Positions 1 through 5,275 of a stretch of DNA of 17,025 bases are shown in pieces. Where the stretch lies: positions 1-17,025 of the forward strand of contig DAPV01000093.1 in the NCBI GenBank assembly GCA_002502625.1, in the 5' to 3' direction. The stretch is from Euryarchaeota archaeon UBA125 (lineage in GTDB: Archaea > Thermoplasmatota > Poseidoniia > Poseidoniales > Thalassarchaeaceae). Each line of letters begins with the position of its first letter. The first letter of the stretch is position 1. The notes under the pieces were generated by a model, which worked only from the letters and a program-made list of their open reading frames with translations, was not told the origin of the DNA and searched no databases. The position numbers and the translations under genes were made by a program.

Positions 1-1
1 T

Positions 2-100
2 CCACAAGGGCCTCCGATGACTGGGCCTCCTCAAGGGCCTCCGATGACTGGACCTCCACAAGGACCTAAATCGGGACCTAAGGGTCCTCCAAAGAAATAA
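2..100 (+). CDS. C-terminal fragment of a Pro/Gly-rich tailed protein (partial)
   Basis: Only the last 32 codons are inside the window, ending in TAA at 98-100. The tail is almost entirely Pro, Gly, Gln, Met, Thr and Lys. A nine-residue unit, QGPPMTGPP, occurs twice (bases 5-31 and 32-58) and a third copy begins at 59 before the sequence turns basic (PKSGPKGPPKK). Such low-complexity tails are typically disordered and often follow a membrane or surface domain, but the body of the protein is off the left edge and its function cannot be told. The frame is credible because the repeat keeps a 27-base period and the stop lies 15 bases before the next start, which has its own ribosome-binding site. 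Confidence 0.6.
   Translation, partial: PQGPPMTGPPQGPPMTGPPQGPKSGPKGPPKK
5..58 (+). repeat. 27-bp in-frame tandem repeat, two full copies
   Basis: Two adjacent 27-base units encode QGPPMTGPP twice. They differ only at the third bases of the Gly and final Pro codons, so this is a recent coding duplication. A degenerate third copy starts at 59. Confidence 0.7.
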
Positions 101-115
101 CAATGAGGTGAAAAT

Positions 116-385
116 TTGGAAGGGGCCATTATTGAGGTTTGTAGTGGAGATACCGCATTTACAATAGTGCCTGAAAATCCCCCTACAATTTCAATCGAAA
201 CAATAGTTGAAAGGATTGAAAAATCTGGTTTTTCATGCTCATTACGATCGAAATTTTGCCATACATTTGAAGGAGAATATGAGATGACATTATATCCATC
301 CGGAAGGATTCTAGTTAGAGCGCCGAATATTGAAGAAGCCAACAAAATAGCGGCTCTCCATATTGGACAATGGCTTGCTTTGTGA
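116..385 (+). CDS. small conserved-looking hypothetical protein, 89 aa
   Basis: This is an 89-residue soluble protein that I do not recognise. The TTG start at 116 is chosen because GAGGTGA (105-111), a near match to the archaeal GGAGGTGAT ribosome-binding site, sits 4 bases before it; the ATG at 103 runs straight into a stop. Residues 57-82 (MTLYPSGRILVRAP followed by an Ala-rich amphipathic helix) have the look of a beta-hairpin plus helix, as in one half of a TATA-binding-protein-like fold, but this is a faint resemblance and not an assignment. Cys residues lie at 9, 41 and 48 and could bind metal. The gene ends 6 bases before the Sua5 homolog and is very likely co-transcribed with it, which suggests, without proving, a role in translation or RNA modification. 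Confidence 0.7.
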   Translation: MEGAIIEVCSGDTAFTIVPENPPTISIETIVERIEKSGFSCSLRSKFCHTFEGEYEMTLYPSGRILVRAPNIEEANKIAALHIGQWLAL

Positions 386-391
386 GGGAAT

Positions 392-994
392 ATGTTTTCA
401 GAACACTATATTCAGCAAATTGAAGATTACTTTCCAGTAATCTATCCGACAAGTACTCTACCTGCATTAGGGGTTCTGCCACATGAAATTGGTTTAGATC
501 GATTATTCAAAATGAAAGAGCGAGATAATTTGAAAATAGTGAGTATTGCAGTTGCTAATTTTGAGCAAATGGAACAATTTGTGACTATTCCAGACTATCT
601 AGAAGATTTTCTAAATTTATTTCCTAAAGGAGCCATAACATGTATTCTGAAAGGAAAAACACAATTTGATTCACGAATAGGTGGGGATTCAATTGCAATA
701 AGGATTGTTGGGCACCCTATTGCTAATGATTTACTACGAAAAGTAGGTCCATTAACCGCTACCTCGGCAAATGTTTCTGGAATGAGTACAGTATACTCAT
801 GTATTGAAGCAGCCAAGCCATTAGGGCTACCAATAGAGAATACAATAGATGTCACATGTAAGGGAGGTAAACCCAGTACATTGATACGATGCCCTGTTTT
901 CCTTTCTTCATCCGGCGGGCACAAGTTCGAGATAGTGAGAGAAGGAATCGTATCCAAATTAGAGGTGAAGGCAAAATGGAAGGACCTGATCTAA
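392..994 (+). CDS. Sua5/YrdC/YciO-family threonylcarbamoyl-AMP synthase
   Basis: Members of this family make threonylcarbamoyl-AMP from threonine, bicarbonate and ATP. This is the first step of the N6-threonylcarbamoyl modification of A37 in tRNAs that read ANN codons, and the KEOPS/TsaD machinery performs the transfer. Visible family marks are a degenerate N-terminal YPTSTLPALG (18-27) in place of the usual PT-D/E-T-x-x-x-G, the K-x-R motif as KER (42-44), the S-x-N motif as SAN in GPLTATSANVSG (119-130), and PSTLIR (161-166) for the usual PSTIV. At 200 aa it is the short, YrdC-domain-only form without the Sua5 C-terminal domain. ATG 392 is preceded by GAGGGA. The 3' end overlaps the next gene by 19 bases. 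The degenerate N-terminal motif leaves room for a YciO-like paralog with a different role. Confidence 0.85.
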   Translation: MFSEHYIQQIEDYFPVIYPTSTLPALGVLPHEIGLDRLFKMKERDNLKIVSIAVANFEQMEQFVTIPDYLEDFLNLFPKGAITCILKGKTQFDSRIGGDSIAIRIVGHPIANDLLRKVGPLTATSANVSGMSTVYSCIEAAKPLGLPIENTIDVTCKGGKPSTLIRCPVFLSSSGGHKFEIVREGIVSKLEVKAKWKDLI

Positions 995-1983
995 AACGAT
1001 GGAAAAATGCAGGAGCAGTTGCTCGAAGGGCTCTTGATCATATCTCTTCTACTATGGGAGCCGGTCAATCATGGCATAGCGTTATTGAATCCGCTGAAAG
1101 GTATATTCGACGACATGGAGGGACCCCTGCATTTCCTTGTACTCTTTCGGTAAACGATATTGCTGCTCATTATACTACTAATCATTCAGTTAATCCTCCA
1201 GATGGCATTGAAGAAATGATTCTTAGAAAGGGTGATTTGGTGAAACTCGATATTGGGGTGCATGTTAAAGGGGCAATTGGAGACAATGCAATAACTATTG
1301 AAATCGGTAATGGAAATAACCATACTGATCAAATAAAAGCTTCAAAAGATGCTCGTGATGCATCTATTGAATTAATGCATCCAGGAACTCCTTGGCATGA
1401 AATTGGAGCTGCTGCTGAACAAGTTGCAGTAGATGCTGGTTTTCAGCCAATAAGAAATCTAAGTGGACATCAATTGGAGAAATTCAATTTACATGCAGGC
1501 GTAAGTGTTCCAAGTTATGCATGTGGAGCGAACCATCCAGGATACAAAGGGAACGTGCCTCTAGGAGGAATTTTTGCCATTGAACCTTTCAATACAACAG
1601 GAGATTCTGGACTTGTCGAAAATATATCTCCTCATGACTCTTCTAATATTTTTAGAGTTACAGGGAATGTAAATCTTCGACAAGCTCTAGCGAAAAAGAA
1701 GATCAAACCTTTAGGTGCGACTATGGCGAGATATATTGAAGAAAGATATCATACACTCCCATTTGCAGAAAGATGGGCATTTCCTCTTCTGGAAAAGCCA
1801 TTTCCAGATGATGATGAAGAAAGTCATGTAAGAAAGTGGAATGCTTTAATCAAAAAGTTAGAGTCTATCAGATTTGTTGAGACTTATGCTGCCCTAAAAT
1901 GCGCAGACGGAGGAATGGTTGGCCAATGCGAACATACTGTTTACATTACTGAAGGTGGCCCTGAAATCTTAACAGTTCCATAA
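976..1983 (+). CDS. map: type II methionine aminopeptidase
   Basis: This cytosolic enzyme removes the initiator Met from nascent proteins. The type II (archaeal/eukaryotic) form is indicated by AHYT with H65 followed by the pita-bread catalytic domain. All five metal ligands are visible: D92 (KLDIG), D103 (IGDNA), H165 (SGHQ), E203 (AIEPF) and E319 (QCEHT). At 335 aa it is somewhat longer than the roughly 295 aa usual in archaea; much of the extra length is in the type II insertion between E203 and the C-terminal ligand. The frame is open back to 889, but ATG 976 is chosen because GAGGTGA at 962-968 is a strong ribosome-binding site 7 bases away and MEGPDLKRW is a natural start. It overlaps the Sua5 gene by 19 bases, which suggests translational coupling. 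It is the last gene of the left operon. Confidence 0.95.
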   Translation: MEGPDLKRWKNAGAVARRALDHISSTMGAGQSWHSVIESAERYIRRHGGTPAFPCTLSVNDIAAHYTTNHSVNPPDGIEEMILRKGDLVKLDIGVHVKGAIGDNAITIEIGNGNNHTDQIKASKDARDASIELMHPGTPWHEIGAAAEQVAVDAGFQPIRNLSGHQLEKFNLHAGVSVPSYACGANHPGYKGNVPLGGIFAIEPFNTTGDSGLVENISPHDSSNIFRVTGNVNLRQALAKKKIKPLGATMARYIEERYHTLPFAERWAFPLLEKPFPDDDEESHVRKWNALIKKLESIRFVETYAALKCADGGMVGQCEHTVYITEGGPEILTVP

Positions 1984-2006
1984 AAAATAGAACTGAAACC
2001 ATTATA

Positions 2007-2124
2007 CCCCCCCTGTGACCATCAGAATGTGTACAGGGACCTGAGGTTTCGTTGAGTGCATCCCATCCCCTCACGCTGTCCTTCTGCCCTGTACACCTAA
2101 TTTCATTCACCGGAGGGCTTTTTT
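2007..2124 (+). ncRNA. candidate structured non-coding RNA of unknown family
   Basis: A perfect 10-bp stem joins GTGTACAGGG (2029-2038) and CCCTGTACAC (2087-2096). Inside it, CG-T-TGAG (2050-2056) can pair with CTCACG (2070-2075) across a one-base bulge. An alternative is TGAGG (2042-2046) with CCTCA (2069-2073). The flanks CCCCCCTGTG (2008-2017) and CACCGGAGGG (2108-2117) can pair with two mismatches, closing an outer stem. Six T (2119-2124) follow, as in archaeal intrinsic termination. A TATA-like ATTATA (2001-2006) lies about 25 bases before G2029, so a transcript could start exactly at the 10-bp stem; alternatively TAAAAAATA (1981-1989) would start it in the C-run. It does not show tRNA, SRP RNA, RNase P or C/D-box signatures. 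It could instead be the 3' end of the upstream operon mRNA. Confidence 0.4.
2119..2124 (+). terminator. T-run terminator after the candidate RNA / map operon
   Basis: Six consecutive T follow GGAGGGC and can end transcription in archaea without a hairpin. It would terminate the candidate RNA or read-through from map. Confidence 0.45.
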
Positions 2125-2231
2125 CTTGTTACAAATAAAATGCTCCAATAATTTGGTCGAAATGCGTTTTTACAAAAAGTTATTTTTCATCAAAAAAGTG
2201 GGTAAAAATGAGTCAAAAACGTTACACGCAA

Positions 2232-2264
2232 ATGCATTCTAAATCGACATTATAGGTATGCATT
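2232..2264 (+). promoter_or_regulatory. paired ATGCATT motif upstream of pilin
   Basis: ATGCATT occurs at 2232-2238 and 2258-2264, 26 bases apart (about two and a half helical turns), each containing the palindrome ATGCAT. The pair lies just upstream of the TATA-like box at 2277-2284, a reasonable place for an activator or repressor site. This is inference from spacing only. Confidence 0.3.
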
Positions 2265-2276
2265 ACGGCAGACACA

Positions 2277-2284
2277 TTAATATC
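2277..2284 (+). promoter_or_regulatory. TATA-like box for pilin
   Basis: TTAATATC at 2277-2284 predicts transcription starting near 2305. That would give a leader of about 36 bases beginning with the TGCCCC/GGGGCA hairpin. A second candidate, CATTATAGG (2248-2256), would start transcription near 2278 and include both hairpins. Confidence 0.4.
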
Positions 2285-2296
2285 AATGAGGGGTAT

Positions 2297-2333
2297 GGGG
2301 AGAATGCCCCTTCCTTGAGTCGGGGCAGAAGGA
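2297..2333 (+). promoter_or_regulatory. mutually exclusive leader hairpins and ribosome-binding site of pilin
   Basis: GGGG (2297-2300) can pair with CCCC (2307-2310), or TGCCCC (2305-2310) can pair with GGGGCA (2322-2327) around an 11-base loop. The two share the same C-run and cannot coexist. The second ends immediately before AAGGA (2329-2333), the ribosome-binding site 7 bases from ATG 2341, so which fold forms could affect translation or mRNA stability. Confidence 0.4.
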
Positions 2334-2340
2334 CAAAAAC

Positions 2341-2838
2341 ATGAACACAAACATGGAAAACAAGAACGATGAGGCTGTAAGCCCTGTTATCGCAACCATT
2401 CTAATGGTTGCAATTACAGTGGTACTAGCAGGCGTACTATACGTCTGGGCTAACAGTCTGGCGAGCGACCAACCAGAAGCAGGTAGCCTGAACAACTTCG
2501 GTGCAGAAGATGCATCGGCGTTCCTTTCAGGTGAAACCGACGACACCATGATCAGGATGTCGTGGACCTACGCAGATGAGAACCTAAACTGGGCTTTCCT
2601 TAGCTTCAAGCTAGAGAAGGGCGACTCAGTTTACACCTGCGAGATCGCAACCAACGCTGACGGCGCTGACTGCTTAATCCAGCAGACCGGCGATTCTGAC
2701 ACCCAGTGGGAATCAGACGAGATTGTATACATCAAGGAAAACGGAGCAGACCTATGCACTGACTCCTGTGACTTGAGCATCACAATCCAGTACAACGGAC
2801 AGGTACTATCTGGTACTAACTCCGTTACTGTCGCTTAA
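2341..2838 (+). CDS. archaeal type IV pilin (class III signal peptide)
   Basis: This is a 165-residue pilin-like subunit with the archaeal pilin N-terminal domain (Pfam Pilin_N, formerly DUF1628). A short polar leader (residues 1-11, ending KNDEA) precedes VSPVIATILMVAITVVLAGVL, the hydrophobic assembly helix (about 12-36); a PibD/EppA-type prepilin peptidase would cut near the junction. The remaining roughly 125 residues are an acidic extracellular head with four Cys (TCEI, DCLI, LCTDSCDL), compatible with two disulfides. The product would assemble into an adhesion pilus or similar filament. No assembly ATPase or platform gene lies nearby, so it is a stand-alone subunit gene. All 13 Asn codons are AAC, all 5 Tyr TAC and all 4 Phe TTC, unlike the AT-ending codons of the neighbours, suggesting selection for very high expression. 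It has its own promoter region and a strong hairpin downstream. Confidence 0.92.
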   Translation: MNTNMENKNDEAVSPVIATILMVAITVVLAGVLYVWANSLASDQPEAGSLNNFGAEDASAFLSGETDDTMIRMSWTYADENLNWAFLSFKLEKGDSVYTCEIATNADGADCLIQQTGDSDTQWESDEIVYIKENGADLCTDSCDLSITIQYNGQVLSGTNSVTVA

Positions 2839-2883
2839 GTTTAGCAATCGTATTACATAGCCATTGAGGCAACAAATTAGTTC

Positions 2884-2928
2884 TTGGTTTCTGGAATCGG
2901 CCACATTGTGGCCCTTTCCAGGAACCAA
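2884..2928. terminator. long hairpin between convergent pilin and GT2 genes
   Basis: TTGGTTTCTGGA (2884-2895) pairs with TCCAGGAACCAA (2917-2928), 12 bp with one U-G wobble. A 3x3 internal loop and GGCCAC/GTGGCC (2899-2904 with 2908-2913) closing a three-base loop complete it. A pyrimidine-rich CCTTTCTTATTC follows on the plus strand. Sitting between convergent genes, it probably protects or ends the pilin transcript and may serve both strands. Confidence 0.6.
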
Positions 2929-2936
2929 ACCCTTTC

Positions 2937-4148
2937 TTATTCTAAATCTTGAATAATCGAAATTCTTGATTCTATATCTTGATTCCAATATCTGTAATCT
3001 TTACCCAGATACATCTGAGTATTAGCTAATAATAGGGTATATTGAGCAATCAAAAAAGATCTTAAAATACGCCCTAATTGGATTTGATTTCCGAATAATA
3101 AACACAAGAAAAATAGTGAATCAATTAATAGTAAAAAAATATGATAAATGTCAAAATTGATTTCAAATATCAACAAATAGGTTGAATAAATAATATGACA
3201 AAGCATTGATACTACCGAAAAAAACACGAAAAAGGGCATGAAAAGATGGGCCCAAGCTTCATTTCTAAAAATAGTTGAAAAATTGGAATCGAATTCTTTA
3301 GCACTATTTCGTGTAAAAAGATGAACAAGTCCACTTGCTCTACGTATTCTTCTGCTCTTTGCACTTTGTCTAGAACTAGGTAATGATTCAAAAAATTGTA
3401 ATTCTTGATCCATTATTGAACGCCCACCTTCTCTATGAATGAGGATTGCAAGTTGAGAATCATCTGCATTATATGTCGAATCTATTTGTTTCCCCTCAAT
3501 CAAACAATTTCGATATGCGGCTAAAGACCCTTCAAATATAGGGGTAGATGATTGGGAGCTTTCTCCAATTCGTAAATCATGGTAAAATGACCTATACGAT
3601 TTTTCATTGAGAAAATGTTCAGTTGATTCTGTTTCAATTATTTGTTGAGAGCCGCAAACAGCACCTATCTTTTCTTCAGAGAGCCATCTTCCAATTCTTT
3701 TCAACGAATTAGGAGCCAATAACGCATCAGCATCAGTGATTACCATAGCATCAGATTCAAAATTTTCTTCTAAAATTCGATTTATGGCAGCGGATTTACC
3801 AAGGTGTTCATCCATAATAATAGTAGATAGGGTAAATTTTGATTTTCTAGAAGAATTCCATTGATCAAGAATCTCTAAGGTTGAATCAGAAGAATTAGAA
3901 TCTATGACAATTAATTCAATTTTATCAATAGGGTATTCTTGATATTCCAAATTCTGTAATTTTTTCTTCAATACTATTTCCTCATTCCTTACAGGAAGAA
4001 CAATTGTTAATGATGGCCAAATTTCTGGTTCAGGAGGTATTTTCATTGGCTGTTTAGACAGATTCTTCATTTTAATCCAATAAAAAAGAAATGGTGAAAC
4101 CCCTATGAGTCCAAAGGAGATCTGAATTAAGGCTAGAATGTTTAGCAT
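2937..4148 (-). CDS. membrane-anchored family 2 glycosyltransferase
   Basis: This is a 403-residue GT2-type (GT-A fold) glycosyltransferase that transfers a sugar from a nucleotide donor, probably at the cytosolic face of the membrane. An N-terminal membrane helix (about 3-25) is followed by the catalytic domain: LTIVLPVRNEE (47-57), VIDSNSSDST (81-90), the metal-binding DxD as DADA (139-142), and ADD (228-230) at the acceptor/base position. RRIRRASG (266-273) stands where processive enzymes have Q/RxxRW but lacks the Trp. Two or three C-terminal membrane helices lie between about 303 and 377. This resembles polysaccharide or glycolipid GT2 enzymes of the IcaA/dolichol-sugar type; donor and acceptor cannot be told. 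It is divergent from the GT4 gene at 4244. The coding sequence is AT-rich. GAAGAG near the ATG is only a weak ribosome-binding site. Confidence 0.88.
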   Translation of the reverse strand: MLNILALIQISFGLIGVSPFLFYWIKMKNLSKQPMKIPPEPEIWPSLTIVLPVRNEEIVLKKKLQNLEYQEYPIDKIELIVIDSNSSDSTLEILDQWNSSRKSKFTLSTIIMDEHLGKSAAINRILEENFESDAMVITDADALLAPNSLKRIGRWLSEEKIGAVCGSQQIIETESTEHFLNEKSYRSFYHDLRIGESSQSSTPIFEGSLAAYRNCLIEGKQIDSTYNADDSQLAILIHREGGRSIMDQELQFFESLPSSRQSAKSRRIRRASGLVHLFTRNSAKEFDSNFSTIFRNEAWAHLFMPFFVFFSVVSMLCHIIYSTYLLIFEINFDIYHIFLLLIDSLFFLCLLFGNQIQLGRILRSFLIAQYTLLLANTQMYLGKDYRYWNQDIESRISIIQDLE

Positions 4149-4243
4149 TACTCTTCGTTATGGCTAGAGGTTTTCATTCCCCATGTTGTTCTACGTGCTG
4201 AAGTAGCAATTTCCCCAATACCTTTGATTAGCCACCGGCTGCG
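4149..4243. promoter_or_regulatory. divergent promoter region between GT2 and GT4 genes
   Basis: These 95 bases must carry both promoters, but I see no convincing TATA box. CACCG (4233-4237) and CGGTG (4242-4246) form a 5-bp hairpin with a four-base loop that takes in the GTG start codon of the plus-strand gene. Confidence 0.35.
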
Positions 4244-5275
4244 GTGAGCGTGAGAAAGACGGTTTTGCATGTTGGTCCGGCACAGACCAGAGGGGGGATG
4301 GGGCGAACAATTCAACGCTTACACAATAATCCACCAACTAACTGGGATTCAGATGTTGTCGTAAGCCATGCTGATGGTGGGATAAGGTCAATTATTATGG
4401 CATGGAATCGTGCAAAAAGAGAATTTGTTCAAAAAATAAAAGAAAAACCAGATTTAATTCATGTTCATACTGCTACTCGATTTTCATGGTATAGAAAGAG
4501 AAAAATTATCCAAAGGGCAAGTAAGCAAAAAATTCCAACCATCGTTCATCTACACTCTGGAGCATTTGAAAAGTTTGGAAAGGGATGGATTGGTAGAGAT
4601 ATCTCACGGATACTAAATCTAGATTATGTATATCCAGTTACACTAACTGAATATTGGAAAGAATGGTTAGAAAAAAAACTGAGAAAAGAAGTCAAAGTTG
4701 TTCCAAATCCATATCGACGAGGATTAATTCCGACTTCTACCAAACAACGAGATATCAAGATGCTACTATTGGTAGGTCGTCCCAGTTCAGTAAAGGGGCA
4801 TTCTTTAGCAATTAATGCAGTTCAACAACTAAGAGAGGAAGGACATGATATCTATCTACATTTAGTAGGAACAAATGAACAAGATTTACATCCAAAATTA
4901 AGGAATAAAAACGGAATAATAGCTGAAGGATGGGTTGAAGATTCTGAATTAGATAAACTGATGAATAAGGCAGGATTTTTGTTAATGCCTTCAGAACATG
5001 AAGGTATGCCACTTTCGCTAATCGATGCACTCGCATCTGGACTTCCAGCTATTGTTTCAAAAGCTTGTTCATCTTTCATTAATCAAGGAGGAATTGTGGT
5101 TAGTGAAAGAAATATTCAGACTTGGAAACAAGAAATAAAAAAACAGATGAAAGATATAGAAGGTTGGAAAATAATGTCAAAAAACTCTAGAAATGATGTA
5201 AGCGAATTAGATTCTGAAAGCGATAAAAAAAGATGGGAGACGATTTATAATGAAATTATTGAAATCAACTCATAG
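4244..5275 (+). CDS. family 4 glycosyltransferase
   Basis: This 343-residue cytosolic GT-B fold enzyme of the GT4 (glycosyl transferases group 1) family is a retaining sugar transferase. The N-terminal domain has the glycine-rich entry VLHVGPAQTRGGMGR (7-21) and LIHVHTATR (71-79). The C-terminal domain has LLLVGRPSSVKG (174-185) with the phosphate-binding R179/K184 pair, and EHEGMPLSLIDALASGLP (251-268). In that E-x7-E motif the second acid is Asp261 and not Glu. GTG 4244 is the first possible start after an in-frame stop at 4229; GTG 4250 is an alternative. No ribosome-binding site is visible and the start lies in a small hairpin. It converges with the next GT4 gene with an 11-base overlap. 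Acceptor and donor are unknown; a role in surface polysaccharide or glycoprotein glycan assembly with its neighbours is inferred. Confidence 0.9.
   Translation: MSVRKTVLHVGPAQTRGGMGRTIQRLHNNPPTNWDSDVVVSHADGGIRSIIMAWNRAKREFVQKIKEKPDLIHVHTATRFSWYRKRKIIQRASKQKIPTIVHLHSGAFEKFGKGWIGRDISRILNLDYVYPVTLTEYWKEWLEKKLRKEVKVVPNPYRRGLIPTSTKQRDIKMLLLVGRPSSVKGHSLAINAVQQLREEGHDIYLHLVGTNEQDLHPKLRNKNGIIAEGWVEDSELDKLMNKAGFLLMPSEHEGMPLSLIDALASGLPAIVSKACSSFINQGGIVVSERNIQTWKQEIKKQMKDIEGWKIMSKNSRNDVSELDSESDKKRWETIYNEIIEINS

Larger units (their letters stand above)
1984..2340 (+). other. 357-base intergenic region before the pilin gene
   Basis: No credible protein gene lies here. From left to right it holds a candidate structured RNA with a terminal T-run (2007-2124), an AT-rich stretch (about 2130-2230) in which I see nothing specific, two direct copies of ATGCATT (2232-2238 and 2258-2264), a TATA-like TTAATATC (2277-2284), and two overlapping G4/C4 hairpins just before the pilin ribosome-binding site. 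Confidence 0.7.

Noticed and set aside
5..70. CRISPR-like repeat at the left edge
   Set aside because: The units are adjacent with no spacers, keep a codon period and encode Pro/Gly repeats.
2007..2124. SRP RNA, RNase P RNA, tRNA or C/D-box RNA
   Set aside because: The size and motifs do not match: no SRP helix 8 core, no cloverleaf, no RTGATGA/CTGA boxes.
2297..2310. Hairpin GGGG/CCCC before pilin as a transcription terminator
   Set aside because: No T-run follows and it lies directly upstream of a ribosome-binding site, so a leader structure is more likely.
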